A DNA stretch of 64,000 nt from Virgibacillus sp. NKC19-3 (GTDB lineage: Bacteria; Bacillota; Bacilli; Bacillales; Amphibacillaceae): positions 124,001-188,000 of the forward strand of contig NZ_JAGYHC010000001.1 in the NCBI RefSeq assembly GCF_019837165.1, in the 5' to 3' direction. A program made the position numbers and the translations under genes. Numbering within the stretch: position 1 is the first letter of the stretch; the number at the start of each line of letters is the position of its first letter. Below the pieces are notes generated by a model that had not been told where the DNA came from, did no database searches, and saw only the letters and a program-made list of their open reading frames with translations. Below are positions 36,992 to 47,594 of the stretch, piece after piece.

Positions 36992-37178
36992 CTATATTTA
37001 AAGATTGTTACATGCTGTCATTATTGTTATTTTTATATATAAGCAAATAGACTTTTTTCGATGGTTAAAACGTTAAAACGTATATGGCATCATATATATA
37101 ATTGGAGAATCTCTAAACGATGTATCTTTACTAATTCACTGTGATATTAATATGGAAATAGAGATTGGAGGGTGGGAA

Positions 37179-37877
37179 TTGGGAGATTTTATGGAATTTG
37201 TGTTTGATGATAACTTTACAATCATGATGTCTCGATTGTTAATTTCACTTGTTTTATCCGGGGTTATTGGTTTTGAGCGTGAATTAAATAATCATTCCGC
37301 TGGTTTTCGCACCCATATTCTCGTTGGGGTCGGAGCTTGTTTAATGATGCTATTATCTTTATTTGGCTTTGAGACATTTATGGCGGAGCACGATAATATC
37401 CGTTTTGATCCGGCGCGCATACCATCTTATGTTATTAGTGGAATTGGGTTTCTTGGCGCAGGGACAATTATCGTCTATGGTGGGACGATTCGTGGTCTAA
37501 CTACCGCGGCTTCCATTTGGACGGTTGCAGGATTAGGCCTAGTTGTTGGTGCAGGGATGTACGTACCTGCATTGTTTACAACCCTTATTATTCTGCTTAG
37601 CCTGGTTTTCCTGAATAACTTTGAAAAGTTATTTGCTAAGGGACGTTCCTCTAATTTGATTGAAATTGTAGCATTGCCTGAACTTCAAATAAATGAAATT
37701 ATCTCTGTCTTTGATAAATTTGATTCAACGATTAAAAATGTAGAAATTACAAAGGCAGAAAATGATATTAGAAATATCTTCGTAAAGATTGAGCGAAAAC
37801 CTGATGTAGAACGAATTGCTTTGATAGAGGAAATCTCTAAAATTAATTATGTAAAAAATATTTCAGAGCTTAAATAG
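37179..37877 (+). CDS. MgtC/SapB family membrane protein
   Basis: About 232 residues. The N-terminal part has four or five membrane helices with MgtC/SapB signatures SGVIGFERELNNHSAGFRTH, GFLGAGTIIVYGGTIRGLTTA and AASIWTVAGLGLVVGAG. The C-terminal third (after about residue 155) is a soluble, possibly ACT-like domain. MgtC proteins are linked to growth in low magnesium and regulation of P-type or F-type ATPases; exact function in Bacillaceae is not settled. I prefer the TTG at 37179 with GGAGGG six bases upstream; an ATG at 37152 lacks a site, and one at 37191 is possible. This gene is not found between rRNA and ctsR in B. subtilis. Confidence 0.85.
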   Translation: MGDFMEFVFDDNFTIMMSRLLISLVLSGVIGFERELNNHSAGFRTHILVGVGACLMMLLSLFGFETFMAEHDNIRFDPARIPSYVISGIGFLGAGTIIVYGGTIRGLTTAASIWTVAGLGLVVGAGMYVPALFTTLIILLSLVFLNNFEKLFAKGRSSNLIEIVALPELQINEIISVFDKFDSTIKNVEITKAENDIRNIFVKIERKPDVERIALIEEISKINYVKNISELK

Positions 37878-37975
37878 GAAATGGCTCGAACTTCTTCCAC
37901 ATAATTAATAGTTATCGCGTTTTTTCCTGTTTTGTTTCTCAAATTTTTGTCTACTCTATATATAGAACAATGTGT

Positions 37976-38028
37976 TTGCATCTCACGTGTTTTAGGGTAT
38001 AATAAATGTATAGTCAAAGATAGTCAAA
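37976..38028 (+). promoter_or_regulatory. Promoter and CtsR operator of the ctsR-clpC operon
   Basis: TTGCAT (37976-37981), 16 bp spacer and TATAAT (37998-38003). Just downstream lies AGTCAAA-gat-AGTCAAA (38012-38028), the direct heptad repeat of the CtsR box (consensus RGTCAAANANRGTCAAA), covering the likely transcription start. A third GTCAAA follows at 38029. CtsR should therefore repress its own operon until heat or protein stress. Confidence 0.9.
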
Positions 38029-38063
38029 GTCAAAAGATTATGCGATGCAGAGGAGGTGGGCTC

Positions 38064-38531
38064 ATGAGTAATATTTCAGATGTGATTGAGCAATATTTAA
38101 AAAAGATCTTACAAACAAGAGGGCAAAATGCAATCGAGATTAAACGTAGTGAAATTGCTGATCAGTTCCAGTGTGTCCCCTCTCAGATCAATTATGTAAT
38201 TAAAACGCGTTTCACATTGGAAAAAGGGTACATCGTAGAGAGTAAACGTGGCGGCGGCGGTTATATTCGGATTATGCGAGTGATACATCAGGATAAGTCT
38301 GAACTCATTGATGAAATTATAAAGATGATCAATCCAACAGTAACGCAACAAGCTTCCATTGATGTGCTTGAGCGACTATTGGAAGAAGAATTAATTACCG
38401 AACGCGAGGCCAAAATTATCCTCAGTGGGATTGACCGAAATACATTAGCATTCCAGCTCCCACTTCGGGATGAGGTTCGAGCTCGTGTGTTAACTGCCAT
38501 GCTTTCAGAATTAAAGTACCTAAACAAGTAA
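38064..38531 (+). CDS. ctsR: CtsR, heat-shock repressor of Clp genes
   Basis: A 155-residue repressor with an N-terminal winged helix-turn-helix (ISDVIEQYLKKIL...IKRSEIADQFQCVPSQINYV) and the glycine-rich wing KRGGGGYIRIMRV that contacts DNA and senses temperature. The C-terminal domain mediates dimerisation and McsB contact. The ATG at 38064 follows AGGAGGTGG; a longer frame upstream (from 37932) runs through the promoter and is not real. mcsA follows after 12 bases. Confidence 0.96.
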   Translation: MSNISDVIEQYLKKILQTRGQNAIEIKRSEIADQFQCVPSQINYVIKTRFTLEKGYIVESKRGGGGYIRIMRVIHQDKSELIDEIIKMINPTVTQQASIDVLERLLEEELITEREAKIILSGIDRNTLAFQLPLRDEVRARVLTAMLSELKYLNK

Positions 38532-38543
38532 GGGGGAAAAATA

Positions 38544-39092
38544 ATGCAATGTCAGGAATGCCAGCAGCGGCCGGCTACACTCCACTTTACGCAAGTGATC
38601 AATGGTACTAAAACCGAAATTCATGTTTGCGAAGTGTGTGCGAAGGAAAAGGGTTATATGACGTATCCGGAGGAAGGGTATTCCCTTCATAATTTGCTTA
38701 CAGGTCTGTTCAATTTTGACTCGGCAATGATGGAAAGTCAGCAAAGTAATTCGTATAATCAAGTAAAGGAATTGAAATGCCCGCAATGTGGTATGTCACT
38801 TTCCACATTTAAAAAAGTAGGAAAGTTCGGCTGTGCAACGTGTTATGATACTTTTTCTGAACGTCTTGATCCGATATTGCGCAGGGTACATTCAGGTAAT
38901 ACCAAGCATTACGGGAAAATTCCCAAACGCATGGGTGGCGACTTGCATACAAAGAAACAATTGGAAAGCTATAAAGCTGAATTGCAACAATTGATAGAAG
39001 ATGAAAATTTTGAAGAAGCTGCTCAAATAAGAGATAAGATTAAAGCATTGCAAAATCAGAGTGATGGTTCGAAAGCAGGTGATGATACATGA
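38544..39092 (+). CDS. mcsA: McsA, zinc-finger activator of McsB
   Basis: A 182-residue protein with CxxC zinc motifs: CQEC (3-6), CEVC (29-32), CPQC (about 78) and CATC (about 97). A C-terminal UVR domain ([20 protein letters not shown]) follows. McsA binds and activates the arginine kinase McsB and links CtsR to ClpC. Its stop overlaps the mcsB ATG by four bases (ATGA), indicating coupled translation. Confidence 0.96.
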   Translation: MQCQECQQRPATLHFTQVINGTKTEIHVCEVCAKEKGYMTYPEEGYSLHNLLTGLFNFDSAMMESQQSNSYNQVKELKCPQCGMSLSTFKKVGKFGCATCYDTFSERLDPILRRVHSGNTKHYGKIPKRMGGDLHTKKQLESYKAELQQLIEDENFEEAAQIRDKIKALQNQSDGSKAGDDT

Positions 39093-40153
39093 CCTTAAAG
39101 CAATTCATGAACGAAGCTATTAGTCCTTGGATGCGCGAGGAAGGGCCGGATAGTGATATTGTCCTTAGTAGTCGAATTCGTCTGGCTAGGAATTTCTCAG
39201 ATGTTTCGTACCCTATTCTTGCAGACCATGAAAAACTGGAAGGCATTCGGGATTTTATTAAAGAGGAGTATGAACATCAGTCATTTCAGGATTATGAGGA
39301 CTTTTCGTTCATTTCAATTCCGGATTTAACAGCCATTGAAAAACGAGTTTTGGTCGAGAAGCATTTAATCAGCCCGCATTTATCAAAAAGTGAACATGCA
39401 CCAGCAACGATTATTTCTAAGAATGAACAGGTATCTGTCATGATTAATGAGGAAGATCATATCAGGATCCAATTATATTTCCCGGGACTTCAACTGTCAA
39501 AGGCATTGGAGGGGGCATTTGAGCTGGATGATTGGTTAGAAGAGAAAATTAACTATGCGTTTGATGAGACGCGAGGGTATTTAACAAGTTGTCCAACAAA
39601 TGTAGGTACGGGAATGCGCGCTTCTGTTATGATGCATCTCCCTGCACTTGCGATGACGAAACAAATTAACCGAATGATACCGGCGATTAATCAGCTTGGG
39701 CTTGTTGTTAGAGGTATTTATGGTGAAGGTAGCGATGCCCAGGGAAATATTTTTCAAATCTCGAATCAAATTACGTTAGGCAAGACAGAAGCGGATATTA
39801 TAGGGGATTTACAAAGTGTCGTTCAACAATTGATTGAGCACGAAAGAAATGCACGTAACCGTATTATGGAGCAATCCGGTAAAAAGTTAGAGGATCGCAT
39901 TTTCCGATCCTTCGGTGTTCTGGATTACAGTAGAATTATTGAATCAAAGGAAGCAGCGGCATGTTTATCAAATGTTCGATTGGGAATTGATTTAGGACTC
40001 ATCAAAAATGTATCCAGAAATATACTTAATGAATTAATGATTTTGACACAACCGGGATTTCTGCAACAATATGCACAAGCAACTTTAACAGCCGATGAAC
40101 GAGATGAATTAAGGGCATCACTGATCCGTGAACGCCTGCAATTGGAGAAATAG
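39089..40153 (+). CDS. mcsB: McsB, protein arginine kinase
   Basis: A 354-residue member of the phosphagen (creatine/arginine) kinase fold that phosphorylates arginines on proteins, including CtsR, marking them for ClpCP. ATP-binding motifs are [14 protein letters not shown] (about 24-37) and [20 protein letters not shown] (about 164-183) with the conserved Cys. ERNARNR and the C-terminal region that docks phosphoarginine are present. It is encoded between mcsA and clpC as usual. Confidence 0.96.
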   Translation: MTLKQFMNEAISPWMREEGPDSDIVLSSRIRLARNFSDVSYPILADHEKLEGIRDFIKEEYEHQSFQDYEDFSFISIPDLTAIEKRVLVEKHLISPHLSKSEHAPATIISKNEQVSVMINEEDHIRIQLYFPGLQLSKALEGAFELDDWLEEKINYAFDETRGYLTSCPTNVGTGMRASVMMHLPALAMTKQINRMIPAINQLGLVVRGIYGEGSDAQGNIFQISNQITLGKTEADIIGDLQSVVQQLIEHERNARNRIMEQSGKKLEDRIFRSFGVLDYSRIIESKEAAACLSNVRLGIDLGLIKNVSRNILNELMILTQPGFLQQYAQATLTADERDELRASLIRERLQLEK

Positions 40154-40170
40154 ACAGGAGGAAAATGTAT

Positions 40171-42603
40171 ATGATGTTTGGACGTTTTACAGAAAGAGCG
40201 CAAAAGGTATTAGCGTTGTCACAAGAGGAAGCGGTACGACTTGGACATAACAATATTGGCACAGAACATATTCTCTTGGGGCTTGTTCGTGAAGGGGAAG
40301 GGATTGCAGCGAAAGCTCTGGAGTCATTAGGTCTTGAGGTTCCTAAGATTCAGGAAGAGGTAGAGAAGTTAATTGGCGTTGGAAAGAAGCCCATGCAATC
40401 GATCCACTATACGCCAAGGGCTAAGAAGGTAGTAGAGCTATCTCAAGATGAGGCAAGAAAGCTCGGCCACTCCTATGTAGGTACCGAACATATTCTTCTG
40501 GGGCTGATTCGTGAAGGAGAAGGAGTCGCTGCCCGGGTGTTGAATAATCTTGGTGTTAGTCTGAATAAAGCACGTCAGCAAGTGCTTCAATTACTGGGAA
40601 GCAATGAATCACAGGGTGGAAGACAAGGCCATCGTAACAATCAACAATCAAATGCAAATACGCCAACACTGGATTCGCTGGCAAGAGATTTAACGGTAAT
40701 TGCAAAAGAAGGCAATGTGGATCCTGTCATCGGACGAAGTAAGGAAATTGAGCGTGTTATTCAAATATTAAGCCGTCGTACAAAAAATAACCCAGTGTTG
40801 ATAGGAGAGCCAGGTGTTGGTAAAACAGCTGTAGCAGAAGGCTTGGCACAACAGATTATCGATAACGAAGTCCCTGAGACATTAAGCGACAAACGTGTCA
40901 TGACTTTGGATATGGGTACGGTTGTAGCCGGCACGAAATATCGCGGGGAATTTGAGGATCGCTTGAAGAAAGTCATGGAGGAAATACGCCAAGCCGGAAA
41001 CATCCTCCTGTTTATCGATGAATTGCACACGTTGATTGGTGCGGGTGGTGCTGAAGGTGCGATCGATGCATCGAATATTCTTAAACCATCCCTCGCCCGG
41101 GGTGATCTCCAGTGTATTGGTGCGACAACACTTGATGAATATCGTAAATATATTGAGAAAGATGCCGCACTGGAGCGCAGATTTCAACCAATTCAAGTAG
41201 ATGAACCGACGCTAGAGGAAACGGTAAAAATTTTAAAAGGGCTGCGTGACAGATATGAGGCACATCATCGTGTGACAATTACAGATGAGGCCATTGAGTC
41301 CGCTGCAAGTCTGTCTGACCGCTACATCACAGAACGCTTTTTGCCTGACAAAGCAATTGACCTCATTGATGAAGCAGGGTCAAAAGTTCGATTGCATTCC
41401 TACACAGTTCCACCTGATTTGAAAGAATTGGAGCAAAAGCTGGAAGATGTACGTAAAGAAAAGGATGCATCCGTCCAAAGTCAGGAATTTGAAAAAGCTG
41501 CATCCCTAAGGGACTCCGAACAACGTCTGCGTGAGGAATTGGAAAAAACGAAAAAAGCATGGAAAGAAAAGCAGGGGCAAACAGATACTGAAGTGACGGT
41601 AGAAGACATTGCCAGTGTTGTATCTATATGGACAGGAGTACCGGTAGCCAGGCTGACGAAGGATGAAAGTGAACGTCTGCTAAATATGGAAGAGACCTTG
41701 CATAGTCGTGTGATTGGTCAGGAAGAGGCTGTTGATGCAGTTTCTCAAGCAATTCGCAGGGCGCGAGCTGGCTTGAAAGATCCGAAACGTCCAATTGGTT
41801 CATTTATTTTCCTTGGGCCAACCGGTGTTGGTAAAACAGAGCTTGCTCGTGCATTGGCAGAGGCGATGTTTGAAGACGAGGAAGCCATGATTCGAATTGA
41901 CATGTCGGAATACATGGAGAAACACTCCACTTCCCGTCTGGTCGGTTCTCCTCCTGGTTATGTCGGCTATGATGAAGGTGGTCAGTTAACGGAGAAAGTT
42001 CGAACAAAACCTTATTCGGTTGTGTTACTTGATGAAATAGAAAAGGCACATCCGGAAGTATTTAATATTCTATTACAAGTACTGGAAGATGGACGGTTAA
42101 CAGATTCAAAAGGGCGAGTTGTTGATTTTCGCAATACAGTGCTTATTATGACCTCCAACGTTGGCGCAAATGAATTAAGACGTAATAAATATGTTGGATT
42201 TAACCTTGGTGAAGAAGGGCAAGAGTACAAAGATATGAAATCCAAAGTGACCGAAGAAATGAAAAAGGCATTTCGTCCGGAGTTTTTAAACCGTATTGAT
42301 GAAATGATTGTTTTCCACGCCTTGGAGAAAAAGCATATGAAACGTATTGTTACTTTAATGGTCGAACATTTAAAAGAACGCTTGTTTGATCAGGAGATTG
42401 ACTTCTCCTTGACTGATAAATCACTGGAAAAAATAGCAAACGAGGCTTTTGATCCTGAATACGGGGCAAGGCCTCTACGAAGATCCATTCAGCAAAACAT
42501 TGAGAACCTCCTATCAGAGGAACTTCTCAAAGAAAATATTACAAAAGGACAAAAAGTAAAAATTGGCTTGAATAATAAAGGGGAATTTATTGTTCTAAAA
42601 TAG
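40171..42603 (+). CDS. clpC: ClpC, Hsp100 AAA+ unfoldase
   Basis: An 810-residue protein, the same length as B. subtilis ClpC. Two Clp-N repeats span residues 1-145, AAA-1 has Walker A GEPGVGKT (about 212), and the middle domain holds a UVR-like coiled coil (about 418-455). AAA-2 has Walker A GPTGVGKT (about 549) and Walker [21 protein letters not shown] is the likely ClpP-docking loop. It unfolds phosphoarginine-tagged substrates for ClpP. I use the ATG at 40171 ([10 protein letters not shown]), 9 bases after AGGAGG; the ATG at 40165 is too close. A terminator ends the operon. Confidence 0.97.
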   Translation: MMFGRFTERAQKVLALSQEEAVRLGHNNIGTEHILLGLVREGEGIAAKALESLGLEVPKIQEEVEKLIGVGKKPMQSIHYTPRAKKVVELSQDEARKLGHSYVGTEHILLGLIREGEGVAARVLNNLGVSLNKARQQVLQLLGSNESQGGRQGHRNNQQSNANTPTLDSLARDLTVIAKEGNVDPVIGRSKEIERVIQILSRRTKNNPVLIGEPGVGKTAVAEGLAQQIIDNEVPETLSDKRVMTLDMGTVVAGTKYRGEFEDRLKKVMEEIRQAGNILLFIDELHTLIGAGGAEGAIDASNILKPSLARGDLQCIGATTLDEYRKYIEKDAALERRFQPIQVDEPTLEETVKILKGLRDRYEAHHRVTITDEAIESAASLSDRYITERFLPDKAIDLIDEAGSKVRLHSYTVPPDLKELEQKLEDVRKEKDASVQSQEFEKAASLRDSEQRLREELEKTKKAWKEKQGQTDTEVTVEDIASVVSIWTGVPVARLTKDESERLLNMEETLHSRVIGQEEAVDAVSQAIRRARAGLKDPKRPIGSFIFLGPTGVGKTELARALAEAMFEDEEAMIRIDMSEYMEKHSTSRLVGSPPGYVGYDEGGQLTEKVRTKPYSVVLLDEIEKAHPEVFNILLQVLEDGRLTDSKGRVVDFRNTVLIMTSNVGANELRRNKYVGFNLGEEGQEYKDMKSKVTEEMKKAFRPEFLNRIDEMIVFHALEKKHMKRIVTLMVEHLKERLFDQEIDFSLTDKSLEKIANEAFDPEYGARPLRRSIQQNIENLLSEELLKENITKGQKVKIGLNNKGEFIVLK

Positions 42604-42633
42604 GTTGTTACTTCCCTATTGCCAACCGTAAAA

Positions 42634-42667
42634 AAGCTGGAAGAATAGTTTCTTCCAGCTTTTTTAC
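42634..42667 (+). terminator. Rho-independent terminator after clpC
   Basis: AAGCTGGAAGAA-tagt-TTCTTCCAGCTT, a perfect 12 bp stem followed by TTTTTT. Ends the ctsR-mcsA-mcsB-clpC operon. Confidence 0.92.
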
Positions 42668-42717
42668 AAAGCACTTTTCGTATATATTGTTAGATTTTAA
42701 ATGTTCGCCGTTAATGT

Positions 42718-43145
42718 AAACTGCGACAAAGTGATATTTCATTTTGCAAACTTTGGTTGAGAGTGGGCATACCGCTACGGAAATACATTTCGCTTTCCGC
42801 GGGCGGCTGGCGAGCCCACTCGCGCTTCCGCACTTCGTGGTCTCACCTAGGCCTTTCCTCCCGCCGGAGTCTCCATGTATTTTCTCCGCTGGTGTTTCAG
42901 TTATTATCTCTGAAACGAATGAGTAATCAATCGAATTATCTCACTAGTTCGGGTGCGTGGAGGGAAGTTGACTCCTGCGGGAACAAATGTCTTCGCTGGG
43001 ACGAGCATTTACGCGCAGTCCCAGCACGTGTCTGAAGACCCCGCAGCGGTGGTCTTCCGCGAGGAGGCTGAAGCCGTGCCCGCGGAAAGCAACTTCCCGG
43101 AACGATCCCGAACGGCAGCGAGTATGGCATACTATGTCGCAGTTT
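42718..43145 (+). mobile_element. TIR element copy 1 (MITE-like), + orientation
   Basis: Begins AAACTGCGACAAAG and ends TATGTCGCAGTTT, terminal inverted repeats shared with the elements at 53.5 and 56.6 kb. The left module contains GGCATACCGCTACGGAAATA and a partner near 42870 (TCTCCATGTATTTTCTCCGC). The right module contains ACTAGTTCGGG, GTGTCTGAAGACCCCGC and GGTCTTCCGCGAGGAGGCTG. It is clearly GC-richer than the surroundings and holds no gene; short ORFs inside lack ribosome binding sites. It lies between the clpC terminator and radA. Confidence 0.8.
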
Positions 43146-43290
43146 ATAGTTTTTATGTAAAAGCAACGAATCGTTGCGATACAACTCCCCCATTGTGGCA
43201 TGATTATGGAAATAATTAATCAAATTGATATTCGTCTGTAACCTACCGAATCCAATAATATTATATAATAAAGAGAGGGGATGAAATACA

Positions 43291-44664
43291 TTGGTGAAAC
43301 GAAAAACGAAATATGTATGTCAGGAATGCGGTTATGAATCAGCAAAGTGGATGGGTAAATGTCCAGGATGTAACAGTTGGAATACATTAGTTGAGGAAAT
43401 AGAAGCATCGAGTACGACTAGTAAGCATACAGTAAATGGTGGGATGAAAAATTTGAGTAAGCCTGAAAAGATTACCGCCATTCAGTCACAGAAAGAACCA
43501 CGGATAACCACGTCGATGATGGAACTAAATCGTGTACTTGGTGGGGGAATTGTTCCAGGTTCTCTGGTCCTCGTCGGTGGTGACCCGGGAATCGGTAAAT
43601 CAACATTGCTACTGCAAATATCCTCCCAACTCGCAGATAAGCAGCTCCCGGTGTTGTATATATCAGGAGAGGAATCAACCCGCCAAACAAAGCTTCGCGC
43701 TGATCGATTAGGTGTTACTTCGAATTTGCTATATGTTTTATCTGAAACCAACTTATTTGATATCGCCAAACATATTAACGAAATTCAGCCATCCTTTGTG
43801 GTTGTTGATTCCATTCAAACCATTTTTCGCGAGGAAGTCAGCAGTGCCCCGGGCAGTGTATCTCAAGTTCGTGAATCTACAAGCGAGTTAATGAAAATAG
43901 CAAAGACCAGTGGGATTCCGATATTTATTGTTGGACATGTAACGAAAGAGGGGGCTATCGCCGGGCCCAGAATGCTTGAACATATGGTAGATGCCGTGCT
44001 CTATTTTGAAGGTGAAAGACACCATATGTATCGCATTTTACGTGGCGTTAAGAATCGCTTTGGCAGCACAAATGAAATGGGTATATTTGAGATGAAAGAA
44101 GAAGGATTAAAGGAAGTTATGAATCCTTCCGAGATATTTTTAGAGGAACGTTCGCAAGGGGCTGCAGGTTCTACGGTTGTTGCTTCCATGGAAGGAACTA
44201 GACCAGTACTTGTGGAAATACAGGCACTTATTTCGCCTACTAGTTTTGGAAATCCGCGTCGGATGGCGACAGGGGTTGATAGTAGCAGAGTTCCGCTATT
44301 AATGGCGGTATTGGAAAAACGTGTAGGCCTAATGTTGCAAAATCAGGATGCATATATCAAAGTAGCTGGGGGTGTGAAACTTGATGAACCGGCTATTGAT
44401 CTGGCAATCGCTGTAAGTATCGCTTCAAGCTTCCGTGATCAAGCCACACTTCCGGAGGATATTTTTATTGGAGAAGTGGGGTTAACAGGTGAGATAAGGC
44501 GCGTATCGCGTATCGAACAACGTGTGCAGGAAGCAGCGAAGCTTGGGTTTAAGCGTGTAATCTGTCCGATGAAGAATTTGGATGGCTGGACGGTACCACA
44601 AAACATTCAAGTTGTTGGAGTGAATACTGTTCAGGAGGCGCTGGATACAGGTCTGGCAAGATAG
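43291..44664 (+). CDS. radA: RadA, DNA repair/recombination ATPase
   Basis: A 457-residue RecA-like branch-migration helicase. An N-terminal zinc finger ([18 protein letters not shown], about 10-27) is followed by a RecA core with Walker [13 protein letters not shown] (about 94), the RadA-specific KNRFG motif (about 253) and a C-terminal Lon-protease-like domain (after about 290). The start is TTG (43291) or the adjacent GTG (43294), with GAGAGGGG upstream. In B. subtilis and most spore formers disA follows directly; here only 170 bases of AT-rich DNA separate radA from yacL. Confidence 0.96.
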   Translation: MVKRKTKYVCQECGYESAKWMGKCPGCNSWNTLVEEIEASSTTSKHTVNGGMKNLSKPEKITAIQSQKEPRITTSMMELNRVLGGGIVPGSLVLVGGDPGIGKSTLLLQISSQLADKQLPVLYISGEESTRQTKLRADRLGVTSNLLYVLSETNLFDIAKHINEIQPSFVVVDSIQTIFREEVSSAPGSVSQVRESTSELMKIAKTSGIPIFIVGHVTKEGAIAGPRMLEHMVDAVLYFEGERHHMYRILRGVKNRFGSTNEMGIFEMKEEGLKEVMNPSEIFLEERSQGAAGSTVVASMEGTRPVLVEIQALISPTSFGNPRRMATGVDSSRVPLLMAVLEKRVGLMLQNQDAYIKVAGGVKLDEPAIDLAIAVSIASSFRDQATLPEDIFIGEVGLTGEIRRVSRIEQRVQEAAKLGFKRVICPMKNLDGWTVPQNIQVVGVNTVQEALDTGLAR

Positions 44665-44834
44665 AGGTATTTGAATTTATTGCAATTAATATTTTATTAT
44701 GATAAAATATAACGTTTATCAAATTGATTGTATAGGATAGTTATGCTATTATTTAGTTGATATCATAGGGTTTTCTTTATTGTTTAAGGTTATTTTAATT
44801 CAAAGAAGGTAATAATAAGGTTAGGAGGTGAACA

Positions 44835-45938
44835 GTGGTGCTAAAAAATATTGTTTATTTATTCTTTATTGTTTTAGGTGGTACCATTGGGTATTTATAT
44901 ATACCATATTTGATTAACTTATTGGATTTTACAGAAGCAAGCTGGGTCGCATCACCATATCTGGGCATGATAATAGGTGCAATTATATTCTTTTTTATTT
45001 CACATGTGCTGGCAGACTATGTCGTCAAATCGCTCAAATGGGTTGAGGAGGCACTTATCAAATTGCCGGCGGTAGATTTGTTTTTTGGTAGTTTAGGATT
45101 GATTTTGGGATTAGTTATTGCTTACTTTATTAATATGCCATTGCAGGATATAAATATTGATGTTGTCTCACAAATATTGCCCTTATTCATTACCATTTTG
45201 TTGGGTTACTTTGGATTTCAGGTTGGATTCAGACGTAGAGAGGAATTCGTCAACTTATTAAATAAAAATAAAAAAGAGCGTGATAAAAGTGATAAGCGGC
45301 GACCTATTGATACATCGGATGCTAATCAGCCTAGAGCCAAAATTCTAGACACAAGTGTGATTATTGATGGTCGAATTGCTGATATTTGCCAAACGAACTT
45401 TTTGGAAGGAACAATTGTCATTCCACAGTTTGTGCTAGGGGAATTACAGCATATTGCTGATTCTTCTGATGCATTAAAGCGTAACAGAGGTCGACGTGGG
45501 TTAGATGTGCTTAATCGTATTCAAAAGGATTTACCAGTGAAGGTGGAAATTTACGAAGGCGATTTTGATGAGATTCAGGAAGTTGACAGCAAATTGATCA
45601 AGCTAGCCAAGGTTAATGGCGGGATTGTTGTGACGAATGATTTCAATTTAAATAAAGTATGTGACCTGCAAAGTGTCCCTGTATTAAATATTAATGATCT
45701 GGCAAATGCAGTCAAACCGGTCGTGTTGCCTGGGGAGGAATTGGAAGTCCATGTGATTAAGGATGGAAAAGAGCATAATCAAGGCATTGCTTATTTGGAT
45801 GACGGAACAATGATTGTTGTAGAAGAAGGTAGAAATTATATCGGTAAAAAAATTGAGGTCTTGATTACGAGTGTTCTGCAGACTTCTGCGGGTCGTATGA
45901 TTTTTGCAAAACCGAAATTACTTGAAAAAGCACAGTAA
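44835..45938 (+). CDS. yacL: YacL, membrane PIN/TRAM-domain protein
   Basis: A 367-residue protein. About four membrane helices (residues 1-135) are followed by a PIN nuclease domain beginning AKILDTSVIIDGRIADI (about 167) with conserved acidic residues (VDSKLIKLAKVNGGIVVTND). A C-terminal TRAM domain (about 285-350, GEELEVHVIKDGKEHNQGIAYL) follows. PIN domains cut RNA and TRAM domains bind it, so a membrane-tethered RNase is inferred; the substrate is unknown. The start is GTG at 44835 or 44838 after TTAGGAGGTG. A perfect terminator follows; ispD and ispF, usually next, are absent. Confidence 0.9.
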   Translation: MVLKNIVYLFFIVLGGTIGYLYIPYLINLLDFTEASWVASPYLGMIIGAIIFFFISHVLADYVVKSLKWVEEALIKLPAVDLFFGSLGLILGLVIAYFINMPLQDINIDVVSQILPLFITILLGYFGFQVGFRRREEFVNLLNKNKKERDKSDKRRPIDTSDANQPRAKILDTSVIIDGRIADICQTNFLEGTIVIPQFVLGELQHIADSSDALKRNRGRRGLDVLNRIQKDLPVKVEIYEGDFDEIQEVDSKLIKLAKVNGGIVVTNDFNLNKVCDLQSVPVLNINDLANAVKPVVLPGEELEVHVIKDGKEHNQGIAYLDDGTMIVVEEGRNYIGKKIEVLITSVLQTSAGRMIFAKPKLLEKAQ

Positions 45939-45966
45939 AAAAGGTATAACTTATAGAGGATACAGT

Positions 45967-45998
45967 AAAAAGTGATAACATCGATGTTATCACTTTTT
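45967..45998 (+). terminator. Bidirectional terminator between yacL and gltX
   Basis: A 32-base perfect palindrome: AAAAAGTGATAACATC and its reverse complement, giving T-runs on both sides. No coding sequence lies between it and gltX. Confidence 0.92.
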
Positions 45999-46080
45999 GT
46001 TACAGTTCATTTATCGTAAAATTTGATATAGATTACGTAATAATTGATAAAAATGTTTACTCATGAAAGGGGCAGTATCT

Positions 46081-47550
46081 ATGACCGATAAAGTACGTGT
46101 ACGTTATGCGCCAAGCCCAACAGGTAATTTGCATATTGGTAATGCGCGGACGGCATTATTTAATTATTTATTTGCCAAACACTACGATGGAAAATTTATT
46201 ATTCGTGTGGAGGATACGGATGACAAAAGGAATGTCATTGGTGGAGAAGAAAGCCAGCTAAACTATTTAAATTGGCTTGGAATCGAGTGGGATGAAGGAG
46301 CTGATGTTGGCGGAGATTATGGTCCGTATCGCCAAACAGAGAGACTTGATTTATACAATAAATATGTAGATGAATTGCTTCAAAGAGGCCTTGCTTTCAA
46401 ATGTTATATGACAGAAGAAGAGCTTGAAGCAGAACGGGAAGAACAGCGTAGGAAAGGACAAGTTCCGAAATATTCCGGAGCGCATCGTGACTTGACACAG
46501 GACCAAATTGCCGCGTTTGAAGCAGAAGGACGCGAACCTAGTATCCGTATGCGCGTTCCTGCAAATCATACCTACACATTTAATGATATTGTCCGTGGTA
46601 ATATTACCTTTGAATCCAGTGATTTTGGCGATTGGGTTATTGTAAAGAAAAATGGTATTCCAACCTATAATTTTGCAGTAGCAATTGATGATCATCTGAT
46701 GAAGATTTCGCATGTGCTGCGTGGAGAGGAACATATTTCGAATACCCCGAAACAAATGATGGTTTATGAGGCTTTTGGCTGGGAGCCTCCGCAATTTGGT
46801 CATATGACGTTAATTTTAAACGAAGAGCGAAAGAAATTAAGTAAGCGTGATGAGCACATTCTTCAATTTATTGAACAGTACCGTAACTTGGGCTATTTGC
46901 CGGAAACCTTGTTCAACTTTATTACATTACTCGGCTGGTCCCCGGTTGGTGAGGAAGAAATTTTTGATAAAGAAACGCTGATTAAGATATTTGATCCAGA
47001 GCGTTTATCCACATCAGCAGCCATTTTCGATCGTCATAAATTGAAGTGGATGAACAATGAATATATTAAAGCCTCTGATTTAGAAACGGTGATCGATTTA
47101 GCAATGCCGCACCTGATTGATGCGGGAAGACTTCCGAAAGATATGGATGACGAAACACGCGCCTGGGCAGAAAAAGTGATCGCTCTATATCGGGAGCAAT
47201 TGCGATATGGCGCAGAGATTGTAGAGTTAACCGAAATGTTTTTCAACGAGGATATTACGTATGATGAGGGTTCGATGGATGTCTTGCAGCAGGAACAGGT
47301 GCCTGAAGTATTGCAGGTTTTCACCGATAAACTTATTCATTTGGACGATTTTACCAAAGATTCCATTAAGGCAAACATTAAAGCAACGCAAAAAGAGACA
47401 GGGCACCGAGGTAAAAAGTTGTTTATGCCAATCCGTGTTGCGACAACTGGGCAAACTCACGGACCGGAGCTGCCGATGGCTATTGAGCTTTTAGGGAAAG
47501 ACGTGGTTCTTTCAAGATTGGATAAGGTATTAAAGCAAATTGGAGCTTAA
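46081..47550 (+). CDS. gltX: Glutamyl-tRNA synthetase (class Ic)
   Basis: A 489-residue synthetase charging tRNA-Glu, and in Bacillaceae also tRNA-Gln for later amidation. The HIGH-type motif is [20 protein letters not shown] (about 9-28) and the KMSKS-type motif KKLSKRDE (about 258). A C-terminal anticodon-binding domain follows. I start at the ATG at 46081 ([11 protein letters not shown]), with AAAGGGG nine bases upstream; the in-frame ATG at 46063 precedes that site. Next is the cysteine T-box leader. Confidence 0.95.
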   Translation: MTDKVRVRYAPSPTGNLHIGNARTALFNYLFAKHYDGKFIIRVEDTDDKRNVIGGEESQLNYLNWLGIEWDEGADVGGDYGPYRQTERLDLYNKYVDELLQRGLAFKCYMTEEELEAEREEQRRKGQVPKYSGAHRDLTQDQIAAFEAEGREPSIRMRVPANHTYTFNDIVRGNITFESSDFGDWVIVKKNGIPTYNFAVAIDDHLMKISHVLRGEEHISNTPKQMMVYEAFGWEPPQFGHMTLILNEERKKLSKRDEHILQFIEQYRNLGYLPETLFNFITLLGWSPVGEEEIFDKETLIKIFDPERLSTSAAIFDRHKLKWMNNEYIKASDLETVIDLAMPHLIDAGRLPKDMDDETRAWAEKVIALYREQLRYGAEIVELTEMFFNEDITYDEGSMDVLQQEQVPEVLQVFTDKLIHLDDFTKDSIKANIKATQKETGHRGKKLFMPIRVATTGQTHGPELPMAIELLGKDVVLSRLDKVLKQIGA

Positions 47551-47594
47551 TTTATTCACATAAGAGCGAATTTGTAATATAGTAGTAAGTAACC

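Noticed and set aside
37932-38063. N-terminal extension of CtsR
   Set aside because: It would translate the promoter and the CtsR operator; the ATG at 38064 has AGGAGGTGG and gives the normal length.
42744-43223. Overlapping ORFs of 60-95 codons inside TIR element copy 1
   Set aside because: GC-rich palindromic sequence gives open frames on both strands, with no ribosome binding sites and no conservation of frames between copies.
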